Both the position numbers and the translations under genes were made by a program. From positions 6,318-46,754 of the forward strand of contig JBBHKE010002524.1 in the NCBI GenBank assembly GCA_037447655.1: a stretch of DNA of 40,437 nucleotides. Reading direction: 5' to 3'. Within the stretch, counting starts at the first letter, position 1. Each line of letters starts with the position of its first letter. Below the pieces are notes generated by a model, which made no database searches, was not told where the DNA came from, and worked only from the letters and a program-made list of their open reading frames with translations. This document shows positions 1-10,272 of this stretch, in pieces. Source of the DNA: Zygnema cylindricum. Its lineage: Eukaryota; Streptophyta; Zygnematophyceae; Zygnematales; Zygnemataceae.

Positions 1-306
1 CTACCACCTCTAACTTACCATTTTAAGAGTCGAAGGCTAACCGTCAGCGTTTAACTTTTATCCTGTTTACACATGCCTCTTTTGTACAAAATTCGTACCA
101 ACTTTTCATTCGCAAAAATACCGTACGGAAACCATCTGCGTGTTTTGAACCGTGTTTTTAGTGCGTCTCATCCGTATAACATACACACACGCAACACGTG
201 TGAGAACATGCTTGAATGTTTAGACTGCATACTAGTATCATGTAGCGTGAGGCGGCCTGCTAAAAAAAATGCCTTGACTGTGCCGCATACTACTGTAAGG
301 CGCCCA
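1..306. other. Non-genic stretch
   Basis: No gene recognised. Moderately AT-rich with several GTAC words. Short open frames occur but none shows a domain, coding bias or splice context. Confidence 0.5.
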
Positions 307-582
307 AAAGCCCATAACACAACTAACGATAGGACTTACGTCCACGTTTTTTATTTTTTCCGGGTTTTCTTTCCCGCGGAATGTCATCATACGCCGTGTC
401 AGTTCCGTAAAAAAAATCGTCCGGCGGAGTGCGATGTACTATGATCATACGTCAGATTTGTAAGTTCGTACAAGAGTGTGCACAACGCACACACATACAA
501 TATGCCTACTCTGCGTGATTTTTGTGCCAAGTTTTGTGCGTCTACCAAAGGCATGCCATAAAAACGCTTACTTTTCAACCAT
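307..582 (+). mobile_element. Mutator-like MITE, copy a (one end only)
   Basis: This stretch matches 5100-5374 almost throughout, including the GTGTGCACAACGCACACAC motif and the terminal CGCTTACTTTTCAACCAT, a mutated form of the family end CCTACTTTTGAACTAT. The left half of the family is absent, so this is a truncated or recombined copy in the same orientation as 4815-5374. No target duplication can be assigned because the left end is missing. It encodes nothing recognisable. Confidence 0.75.
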
Positions 583-1154
583 GCTTAAAACATGTTTTCT
601 CCGTACACATTTGTCCTATTTTCAATTTGCGACTGCCAATCGGAAGCTGAGAATTTTACCATTCAATCTCCACCATCAGATCCACAATCCGAAATGTGTG
701 TACGACGAAAACATGGTTTAAGAGACGAGAAAAACATTAACGCTAATTACTATTCACGCTGGTACCATTCTCGGTCGTTACTTTAACGTGGTCGTACGAC
801 GACCATATTTTATTGTTGAACAACACATACTTTTATCAAACGCTGTACTTGTCAATCGTTAAGGTGGATTCGGGTAAACCCGCACACATGAAAAACATCC
901 ATATCTTCTTCCGGAATTTTGCGAATTGCCAAGATTCGCGTGGAAGTGATTGTGGCCACGGAAGCATTTCCAAACTTGTTTGGGAATGATTTTATTTTAT
1001 TTGTAGCGCTATGGTTGACAATTGGCAAGATCTGCAATCCTGCATTAGGTTATTTGCTCCAGCCATACTCATATTCCCAATTTTGCGAATCACGATCTCG
1101 GGCATAGGCCATGTGATTTTCCTAAAAACCTAAAAATGAACTTCCAAAAAATCA
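583..1154. other. Non-genic stretch between MITE copies
   Basis: No gene recognised. A short palindrome (GGTCGTACGACGACC) lies near 790-805. Open frames here are under 65 codons and lack domains. Confidence 0.5.
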
Positions 1155-1458
1155 ATAGCTCAAAAGTAAGTGAAAGTAGGCCCATACAATATGCCAATTG
1201 TATGCAAAACATACAATATGACCTTAAGACCCATATTGTATACAAACCTATTCGGACCAATTAAAACATTCCGATCAAAAATTGGACCAATTAAAACATT
1301 CGGACCAAAAAGAATTATTTAAACCGTCTGATTTGGACGTTAAAACGGTCGATGATCAAAGTAGCAATCTAAGAAGATCACATAAAAAGGCCAAAACACA
1401 ACTTATGATAAAGGGGTCGACCAAAGGCCTACCGTAAAAACGCCTACTTTTGAACTAT
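1155..1458 (+). mobile_element. Mutator-like MITE, copy b (304 bp)
   Basis: The left end ATAGCTCAAAAGTAAG and right end CCTACTTTTGAACTAT are inverted repeats of each other and of the other family members. The flanks carry AAAAAATC on both sides (1146-1153 and 1460-1467), an 8-bp core of a probable 9-10 bp target duplication. The interior shares the CATACAATATG block and the GATCTAAGAAGATCACAT block with copies c and d, and holds a local duplication of ACCAATTAAAACATTC. Non-autonomous: no transposase frame. Confidence 0.8.
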
Positions 1459-1942
1459 GAAAAAATCCAGTGAGATACAAAATCCAATCTTTCATTGGAT
1501 GAATTGTACAGCAAAATCTGGACTCTATTACTGACTTAAAAGGAATAGTGTACACTGTGAATTGCTAATATTGTTTTTAACACTATATTGGTGCCCCTTA
1601 TTTTGACAATCAACCAAAAATAATTAGTATAATCATTTATTATTTCACGATAATATAGGTTTGGTTTAATTAAGGTATAATTCCTTTGGCAGTCCTAGTA
1701 AATGTACGGACAATTCTACTTGCAGCGTTTACTGGAAGATTGTTCCATTTTGTCGGGCAAGTAACAAACCTTCCTCAATTATGATTGGCGCCACATTGGT
1801 TAAAGTCCATATTTTGAAAATATAAAAAAAATCTACAAACAGAAAGTGAAAACGAAATATCTGTACGACTGGAGGTAGTTAATGATTCGTACATAAAGTT
1901 TACGTCCGTAAAGTATGTAAACTTTGAAGGTCGCGGCAAAAT
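1459..1942. other. Non-genic stretch
   Basis: No gene recognised; AT-rich sequence between two MITE copies. Confidence 0.5.
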
Positions 1943-2396
1943 ATGGTTCAAAAGTAGGCGTTTTTGGTAGGCCTTTTGTAGGCTGCCTTTAGCGTAAGTT
2001 GTGTTACGGGCTTTCCATGTGATCTTCTTAGATCGCTAGTTTCATCAGCGACCGTCCGATGGTCCGAATCTGACGATAGTCCTATCGTAAGTTGTGTTAT
2101 GGGCTTTTCATGTGATCTTCTTAGATCGTTACTTTCATCAATGACCGCCAAATCGTTTGAATATAACGGTTTAAATAAAAAGTCGCTCAAAACTCACAGA
2201 AAAATATTTTTTTGCCCGATTTTTTTTTTTAATTTAGACATGAAGTTTAATTCTCTATCGAACAATGTGCAACTCAACCCTGTTACTATTTTATTTCATT
2301 TTGCTGCCAATACAATATTGGTCTTAAGGCCATATTGTATGTTTTGCATACAATAGGCGTATTGTATGGGCGTACAATCACCTACTTTTGAACTAT
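1943..2396 (-). mobile_element. Mutator-like MITE, copy c (454 bp, inverted)
   Basis: Ends are ATGGTTCAAAAGTAGG (1943) and CCTACTTTTGAACTAT (to 2396). Flanks are GCGGCAAAAT (1933-1942) and GCGACAAAAT (2397-2406), a 10-bp target duplication with one mismatch. The interior is the reverse complement of copy d (4815-5374) and holds an internal duplication of the GTGATCTTCTTAGATC segment. A 9-10 bp duplication points to the Mutator superfamily. No transposase is present. Confidence 0.88.
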
Positions 2397-2406
2397 GCGA
2401 CAAAAT

Positions 2407-3740
2407 TTGAAGGTCGGTGGATGTCATACGGAGTGTGCAAGGACATTTTCGGCTCACCTGCATCCAGCGTGACAGGCGGCACTTGGCCTCTACGACGTAG
2501 GCACATGGCTTGTACGACGTGTAAACTTGCGATCGCTTGTTCAAAGCGGATATTTTTTTTTGCATTTTCACGTGTACTAATGGTACAAGGCCAGTACCGT
2601 GCAACTCTCCTCGCGAGGAGAGTATCTTCACACTAGATAATGGATCTGAAAAAGTGGAATATCCAACGGCCAAGAATTGCGCCTACATCATTGGAGCCTC
2701 CCAACAACTTTCCGGTAACAATATTTCGTCTGACAAAAAAAAAAGGTACGGTTTTGTACGACGCTATACGAAAATCTACGGCGTCCAATAATAAACCCTA
2801 CTTTTTGTCTAATGGAATTCTACCGTTAGGGCAAAGTTCCATTTGGGAAAAAATGACGATGTTTACTGAAAGTCGTACTGTTTCGTACAGTGCTGTACCA
2901 AAAATAAAACGATGTCAAAAAAACAAGGCTACTGAATGAGGGATTTGATTCTCCATTTTTATGGGCGTTATTATGGACCGTCGGATGCATAATCGGATAT
3001 GACATCGTCTGACACTTTCAGTTCGCAACAAGTGACCCCGAGTAGGTCAATTCTCAGCGCCTGAACGAATTGCATCGTGCCTCGTGGAATACTGAACAAA
3101 TATCCACGACGACCGCGCGACCAGGTGGCTACACATCGCGCATGTCATGTGCCTTCCGCTAGGGAGGATGTGAGGCCACCGAAAGCCGCAATAAAATCTT
3201 TGAAAGAGGATATTGTTTCACGCGTCTGTTGCCATCCCCTAACCTTTTTGACATTTTTGTACGCTTTTACAAATCTTACGTTTCCTACGTCCGTACATCT
3301 TTTATTCAATACATCGTACGAGTCACTTTTTACCTTCGCTGGTATAGATATGCGGTCACAACTCGCTGTCAGAGATTCTTTGAAGATTTCCAAAATCTTA
3401 ATCATCTATTACGTTGACCTATCAAATTTTGCCATGCAAATAAAATTTCGGTTACTGACCCGACACAATAGAACGATGGCTTCACTAAACGATTTTTTAA
3501 CGTTTATTGAGATCGCCTAATGGAACAACGCTCTTAGTGTCATATATGCTACAGTGCAGTACCGTGGTATAAGAGGCATTCAAATAGAGTATACCTATAT
3601 AGACTATGCCAATCTGTATGTAGACTGTTCACAATTCCGTATTAAGTAAAGACAATGTGTCAGATAACAACGTCAACACCAAGAAAGTGGGCGGCAGTGA
3701 CACAAGAAATCGCACTCCGATTTGGTTTCTTGCAATAAAT
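2407..3740. other. Non-genic stretch
   Basis: No gene recognised. A 147-codon open frame (3077-3520, plus) overlaps an 86-codon minus frame. Neither shows a domain, and the translations look like ordinary non-coding sequence. CGTAC words are frequent. Confidence 0.45.
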
Positions 3741-3743
3741 ATG

Positions 3744-3816
3744 GGGGGAAATCGCGCGTAATAAAGGTGGGTAGAAATCAAGCGTAATAAACGCGGGAGG
3801 AAATCGCGCGAACCTG
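3744..3816. repeat. Degenerate minisatellite, about 29-bp unit, 3 copies
   Basis: The unit GGGGAAATCGCGCGTAATAA is repeated three times with substitutions (AAATCGCGCG, AAATCAAGCG, AAATCGCGCG). No link to a gene is visible. Confidence 0.6.
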
Positions 3817-4002
3817 TTCTCACATCTTCAACCGTCGAGCATGTGAAAAAGACTACAACGGCTAAACTATGGGAACGTCAAGAAAAGTTAGTGTAAATGT
3901 GTGTTAATCAGCGTTAATGTTTTCTTGGTGTTAGGTCGCCGATCCCAAAATAGCATTAATAACACTAATTGTTTCCTTACATTAAATATTATATCTACAC
4001 TA

Positions 4003-4717
4003 CACCGTGAATCGCTATTAGCGTAATGTTATAGATAGATAATGAAAAATTAGCGTTATTTGCTATTGGGGAGCTGAGGGTTTATGGAAATCATTTACCT
4101 AATTGTTTTTTAGGGATTTTATCACCCTATTTGAAATTTGGGTAAAACGTTATATGAGTAGAGTCATTGACACTAAAAGTGATTTACGATGTAGTAGACT
4201 GCCAATCGTTATTAGCGCAGAAGTTCCTTTAGCGTATTTGAATAATTACTGTAGTTTACGCTAATTAAGAATTTGATGTTTTTTAATAAAAACATACATT
4301 CTAATTGTTTAATAATTCTGATTTGGGTCTTTGAAGTAAATGTCGGTCGCAAACGTGCTTACACTAATATATGCATTTGTACAAAATATGACAAATTGTA
4401 CACAAATGGTTCGTCACTGGTCGAAACGGTTGTTGGACGAATATATGCGAACGGATATTTGACAACCCGATGGATCCCTTTAGACCGACATTCTCATGGT
4501 CCGGACTAGTAAACAAAATAAATTGTACTTTTTCACTTTGTGTACGGTTTGACTATGACCCAAATCACCTATTTAATCCACCGTTTTGTACCACACTGTC
4601 CCCAAATATGAAAAAAAATAGAATAAGCTATGCTAATGGAGAATAATAAAAAAAAAAGTGGGACGGAATTAGCGTACATTACGCTAATAACGATTGGCCG
4701 TGTAGCGATTCACGGTG
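4003..4717. mobile_element. TA-flanked inverted-repeat element (Tc1/mariner- or Stowaway-like), 715 bp
   Basis: The left end CACCGTGAATCGCTA (from 4003) is a perfect inverted repeat of the right end TAGCGATTCACGGTG (to 4717), and both are flanked by TA (4001-4002, 4718-4719). Similarity continues inward with ATTAGCGTAATGT on the left and its complement on the right, offset by about 14 bp. A TA target and short inverted repeats are the Tc1/mariner and Stowaway signature. There is no transposase. The interior repeats the TTAGCGTA/TACGCTAA word several times. Confidence 0.72.
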
Positions 4718-4814
4718 TAATCCCCAGTTGCCTTAAAACGGACCTCCATAGATAAGGTCAACAAAAGTGGAATAAAATCCACGATTACGGCAGTGTCTTG
4801 CCGCACTTGAAATC

Positions 4815-5374
4815 ATAGTTCAAAAGTAGGTGCAAGTACACCCATACAATATGCTTATTACACGTAAAAAATGCAATATTCCTTTAAGACCTATATTGTA
4901 TTAGCCGCAAAATGAAATCAAATAGTAACAGGGTTGAGTTGCACATGGATCGTTAGAGAATTAAACGTCATGTCTAAATTTGAAAAAAAAATCGGACAAA
5001 AAGTTTTTTTTGTGAGTTTTGAACGACTTTTTTTTTAACCATCAGATTCGGACAATCTCACGGTCGTTGATCAAAGTAGAGATCTAAGAAGATCACATGA
5101 AAAGCCCATAACACAACTTACGAAAGGACTTACGTGCGCGTTTTTTTTTTTCCGGATTATTTTTCCTCCGGAATGTCTTCTTACGCCGTGTCAGTTTGCT
5201 AAAAAATTCCATTCGACGGCGTGCGCTGTACTATCATCATATGTCAGATTCGTACGCTCGTACAAGGGTGTGCACAACGCACACACATACAGTATGCCTA
5301 CGCTACGCGAGTTTTGTGCCAAGTTTTGTGCGCCTACCAAAGGCCTACCATAAAAACGCCTACGTTTGAACTAT
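4815..5374 (+). mobile_element. Mutator-like MITE, copy d (560 bp, longest member)
   Basis: Ends are ATAGTTCAAAAGTAGG and CCTACGTTTGAACTAT. The flanks carry a perfect 9-bp duplication CTTGAAATC (4806-4814 and 5376-5384), or 10 bp with one mismatch. It contains all blocks seen in copies a, b and c and so works as the family reference in this window. No coding capacity for a transposase. Confidence 0.9.
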
Positions 5375-5384
5375 GCTTGAAATC

Positions 5385-5667
5385 CCTCTAATTTTGTCAC
5401 TTTATGGATATATACAAAGTACGGAACTTTTACGTACTTCCACTTCTATCCTACCAATCTTTCAACATTCATTGGCCCACTTGTCGTCCACCATTCAGGC
5501 AACTTTTGATGAACCCAGCAACTGGATTCTGAAAATCGAGAATATCATGGAGAAATAACCTTACGTGTCAGCCATATACTGACAGATTTCGTCGGTTGCG
5601 CATCCGAATGTGTGCGCCAATGCAACTAAGGGAGATTTACTTCCGGGTTGGCCTGTGTGTCCATGCG
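5385..5667. other. Non-genic stretch
   Basis: No gene recognised. An open frame starting at 5373 arises partly from the MITE end. Confidence 0.45.
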
Positions 5668-5670
5668 TTA

Positions 5671-6621
5671 GGGTACGTCCCCATGTAACCGATACTTTCA
5701 AAAAGTACTTTGGACTGTAGTGAAGTGTTCCGTACTACTTTGAAAAGCGTCCCTATGTGTGAAAATGAAATCGAAACTTTAACATGTGACGGTTGTAGAC
5801 GTAGGTACAACTATGTGACGGTTGACGACGACTAGGAAATTGGTGACGCCAACAAAAACAATAGACGTCTACATTTTTGTAATTTTGTGACATGGCAGAT
5901 GTTTAGGGTTTTGTAACATTGTGACGTTACACTCACTTGTGACGTCACAGATTCAATAACTTTCGGCCATGGATGCCCGATTTTGTTTTCTCTACTTTTT
6001 TCACTCTACTTGCCATAAAAATATGCATAAAGGTATTAAAAAGAATTGTTTCAAATATCTTTCATTTCATACCAGTTTTGTCGTGCTTCATTCTAAAAAG
6101 TGTGAGATAAAAGTGATAGTGTGAGAGGAAAAGGGGAGAGGCAACGACGATGCAAAATTATACCGAGGACCAATGAATGAAATTGGAGGTTCGAGACCCC
6201 TGCATAATTTTTTCCGTACATCCTCGTATTTTTCGTACATGCACAAGACGCGCAGGGAGAAAAATAGCGAGTACTCTCCCTCGTCCTATAATTTCCCCGC
6301 TCGTGTGGCGCGTGCATGGGTCATTTTTCATTCGTTGTGTGGGTGGTACTTTCCCTGAAATTAGGTCGCGAGGTGATTTTTGATGAAGTTTTTTGTCGGG
6401 TTGGATTCTCTTGCCCGGGGCTAAAAAAATAGGAAAATGCCAAAATGCGTTCAAATGACGACAAACATGATGTACATTCAAAGTATCGAAGAACATTCAA
6501 AGTTTGTTGTACTTTTAAAGAATTGATTTCTTTGTACGGCTAAAGTTTTCTTGTACGAAAACTGCGTTTTGGGTGAAAACGACAGATTAAAGTCGATACT
6601 TTAATGCATGGGGACGTACCT
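5671..6621. mobile_element. TTA-flanked inverted-repeat element (PIF/Harbinger-like), 951 bp
   Basis: The left end GGGTACGTCCCCATG (5671) is the inverted match of the right end CATGGGGACGTACCT (to 6621), with a second inner match around CGATACTTT. Both ends are flanked by TTA (5668-5670, 6622-6624). A TTA target and GGG-initial ends are the PIF/Harbinger/Tourist signature. No transposase frame is recognisable, so it is non-autonomous. The interior (6222-6330) has an inverted relative at about 6890-6985. Confidence 0.72.
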
Positions 6622-6884
6622 TTAGTAAGGGGTTTTTTTGTCGTTTTGGCACAAAATGCGACCAACAACGATTAAATCTTACGCCGTACGTAAAATGTGC
6701 AAAAAACAAAGTACATTTGCGTCACCTTGAAATTTTGAAAGTTCGAATGTACTCCAATTTGGCGATATTATCTTTTCGACCAACTGCCACGCCATGCCAA
6801 CTCATCGTCAAACACCAAAAAACGGCTTGCGAGTCAATTTTATTAAAAGTAACAATTGATTGGCAAATATGAATGTGTTGTCGC

Positions 6885-6985
6885 ACGCGTCACAGGTCTT
6901 TGAAAATATTTGCAACGAGGGAGAGTACACGCTATGTTTTTCCCTGCTCGTCACGCGCGTGTACCTAGAGTAATGACGGGCATAT
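6885..6985 (-). repeat. Inverted relative of the PIF-like element interior
   Basis: Read on the minus strand, this carries GCAGGGAAAAACATAGCG followed by TACTCTCCCTCGT, matching 6253-6290 (GCAGGGAGAAAAATAGCG, TACTCTCCCTCGT). It is probably the remains of a second element of the same family. Its termini were not found. Confidence 0.5.
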
Positions 6986-7029
6986 ACGGAAAGAAGAAAT
7001 TTGACCACCCTAATGTTGTTTTGATTTAA

Positions 7030-7165
7030 CGTCACTTCGATATGTAGCGATAAAGATATATTGAGTTATCGCCCAATATGTTAAGCATCTCGATATATCG
7101 AAGAGATACATTGATTATCGGCTACTCAAAATTAGGTACATATTGATTATCGGCAAGGGGCCTTC
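7030..7165. repeat. CGATATATCG-rich block
   Basis: Repeated CGATATATCG/TTATCG words, with GATTATCGGC twice. Similar in word content to the block at the right end of the window (40325-40437). Likely one dispersed repeat family. Confidence 0.5.
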
Positions 7166-8674
7166 AATACACAACACTACAGTAGTTTTTTAGGTACATT
7201 CCCGTATGTCCCTGTATATTTCAGTACAGCTACCTTAGATTTTCTATACCTTATAGGGTTTTTACTTTTTAGGGTACACTTTTCGTATAATTTTGTGTAT
7301 TTCTGAAAATTTTCTGTACCTTTTTTTTATTTTTTAAATATTTTTTACAAATTTAATTTTCCTACATTTTCGTACATATCCGCATAGATTTGTACACCCA
7401 AAACTAACGAAATTTACGAAAAGTATGAAATCGACGAACAGTACGTTGTTATCCAAATCCGTACGAATTGGGCAACTGCTTTCAATCTTTCATTCATGGG
7501 TCATTAGAAAAATTTTACGTCGTCCTCGTCTCTTCCCCGCCCTCTCAATCTATTGCTCCTCTCTCCCTCTTCCCCTCTCTCCCTCTTCCATGAATGAAAT
7601 ACAACAATAAGGGTATGGAAAGAAATAACATTTTTTTTAAATACCTTTGGTCGTAGTTTGATGGCATATCGAGTGATAAAAGATGTAAAACAAAGAAAAA
7701 TGGGAATCCATGGTTAAATTTTTTCTTACAATTAACTTCACAAGTGAGCATGACTTCTCAATACCACAAAACCCTAAATACCTACAATGTCAAAAAAATT
7801 GACAATAATTGCCTACAACCGTCGTTGTTTTTGTATACGCTGACAGTTTTTTTGAAGTTTCGTAGTCGTCTTCAATCGACACAAGTTTTTCCCATATCTA
7901 CAATAGTCACTTTTCAAGTTGCGATTTCATTCTTGACATCAAATATATTTTATTTTCAAAAACGCAATGGTTACACCATCTAGGTACAAAGCTTGCTTAA
8001 AATGTATAATTGTTGACACTATTAAAGGTTAGAGAATTTTTCTCTAGACAAAGCAATTTTGGTACAAAAAATTAAGGATTTTATAATCCTATCTTTTTAA
8101 TACACTTTCAGACCATTTTGTACAAGATCTTGGGAAAAGTAAAAGAAAGGGATTCAAAAAACCATACCGAAAACTTGTAAAAATTCATGTAGCTTCCACA
8201 TAGTTTTCTTTCCCATTTGTTTTGTTCATTCCTATGTGAAAGGTGTACGGTGGTAAAAATTTCAAATGTTTTAGTTCTGTAAATATCGTGAAACGTGAAT
8301 TTGAACTATCTGCATATAGTGACTCCAATGGTCTACGATTGTCACAACATTTCAAAGACATCTGAATAGAAACTATATTGCAAAGCATGTAATGGAAAGA
8401 GTATCGGGTACAAAGGGGTAAAACAACAAAAAAGTGTTTTAAGACTACAAGAGTCGAGGGAAAATGCGCTACGTATATAAGGTTACAAGTAAGAGAAAAT
8501 GCTGACTAAAACAAGTATCTACCTTATAATAATGAAGATAACTTACCCAAATAAACAAACCAAGAGAAAAGACCTACAACTAAACCACTATCAAAACAAA
8601 CGAAGGTAAAAAAATGCGAAGGTTGTGAATGTAGGACGGATCCCTTGGCGGAAGACCTGGAAGGCCTCGCCTAT
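7166..8674. other. Non-genic AT-rich stretch
   Basis: No gene recognised on either strand. A short pyrimidine-rich run (7535-7590) is the only structured part. Confidence 0.5.
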
Positions 8675-8771
8675 TATCTCTCCCCACCTCTCCTTTCTCT
8701 CTCCCTCCCTCTCTTCCCCTCTCCCACCCTCACCCTCTCCCTCTCCCTCTCTTTCTCCCTCTCCCTCTTCT
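8675..8771. repeat. Polypyrimidine tract (CTCTCCCT-type)
   Basis: About 95 bp of almost pure C/T on the plus strand. The open frames here (8591-8779 minus, 8645-8830 plus) are by-products of low complexity. Confidence 0.8.
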
Positions 8772-9802
8772 ATCACCATTACGTTAGAGGAGGACCGCAG
8801 CTAGAGCTCCTTGAAGGACAACTAATATAAATGACCAATATGTACATATAAATGTACATTTCATATAAACATTAAACCCAATACAATGTTCAAAAGCAGC
8901 TCGAAGGCTCGATAGAGGACTCCTCCGACCTCTAGATTCATTTTTTTTTCGAAACACGACCACGAAGGAAAGAAAGAAAAAAACAAGGAAGTGGTCGACA
9001 AACTCGTCTAAAGATCCAAAAATCTCCACTAACTACGGGACAAACAAATCTCCCGACTCTCGATGAGCATCGTCTCCATTGTCGATTTTGTCGATAAGTA
9101 AAAGACAAACTGCCAAAATTGTATGCGACACGAGAAGGAGCATTTGACCCAATGAGATCCTTGAGGACATCATAAAAACCAAGTCAACCCGAGAGTTTCG
9201 AAGAATTTGAATGAGAGTTTGGGGGCAAAGAGGGATATAAAGAGGGATATATATGGGAAACCACTCGTTTGGCAGTGAATCTCGTACACCTCTTGTTAAG
9301 TGTTAACGGTTCCGATTGCATCTTGAACCAAATCATATGCAATAGTATGTAAATAATAGTATTATTATAATATGCAACAAAATATATAATATGCAAATTG
9401 GATGAAAACACAAAACAGGCTCCCAAAAGTGGTGCATGAAGCTAAACCCAAAAGTAGACGTAAAGTAAACTTTGGTAGTCAAATTATCAAACGATGCGTC
9501 CAAAAGATTGACGTGGCTTATAATTATGGCTCTTCCTCGGTGTGTTAGTTTCTTTCGCTCTGTTTTTCTGTCTTTCCTTCTTCCCTTTGTATTTAGCATT
9601 TTAGTTTTGGCTTTGTCTTCCACTTTTTTTTTTTTTTTTTTTGGTTCCTGTGTATTCAAATGTTTTACCGTCATCCGTCCTTCATAAAGTCTTGTTACGT
9701 TTCTACTTAAAAACGTTTTAATCAAAATAACTTCTCATGCTTAGCATCAAAGCTTTTTAGGAGTTTTTTAAGGGTTAACAAGGTTTACTAGGGTTTCACT
9801 TT
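8772..9802. other. Non-genic stretch
   Basis: No gene recognised. Plus-strand frames around 8880-9220 look weakly protein-like but are broken by stops and match nothing I know. T- and A-homopolymers occur near 9625. Confidence 0.4.
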
Positions 9803-9804
9803 AG

Positions 9805-9840
9805 GGTGAGGGAGAGGGAGAGGGAGAGGGAGAGGGAGAA
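9805..9840. repeat. GAGGGA microsatellite
   Basis: Six near-perfect GAGGGA units, downstream of ARP7. Confidence 0.85.
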
Positions 9841-10103
9841 GGTATCTAAAAGGTAGAAAAAGAGGAAAATCAGTAGAATAAACAGCATGTAAAAGAGGGA
9901 AATCAATATGTAAAAAAAAAAAAGGGAAAAAACCGGAAAAAAAAAGTTAGTCAGGACCAGAAGGTCCATTAATTGTTATTAAACAAAAACCCGTGTCATA
10001 ATTTTCCAATATTTTCAAAGGAACCCACAAAGAAAATAATGAAAAAATTGGAACAAGAAATTAAACTATTTTATTCCCAAAAATATCCTTTGTCATAAAG
10101 CAG

Positions 10104-10196
10104 GTGAAAAAAAAATGGAAGACGATAAGAAAAAAAAAAAAAAAGTTCAAAAACATTTTTTTATGTACCATCGAGGGCCCAACTTTGCATAAGGTG
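10104..10196 (-). repeat. Decayed duplicate of the ARP7 exon 7 tail
   Basis: On the minus strand this repeats the last coding segment of ARP7 (GGGCCCTCGATGGTACATAA) about 127 bp beyond the genuine copy at 10273-10316. The duplicate has lost the Cys codon and the TAA of the true C-terminus, so it is not coding. It probably lies in the 3' untranslated region or 3' flank. Confidence 0.75.
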
Positions 10197-10272
10197 AAAA
10201 AAAACAAAAACAAAAAAAAAGATACGGAAGGAAAACAAGAAAAACAAACGGAAGATAAGAAAAAAAAATGGT

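Noticed and set aside
3077-3520. A 147-codon plus-strand ORF
   Set aside because: No recognisable domain, no splice or promoter context, and an overlapping minus frame. Kept only as a remark.
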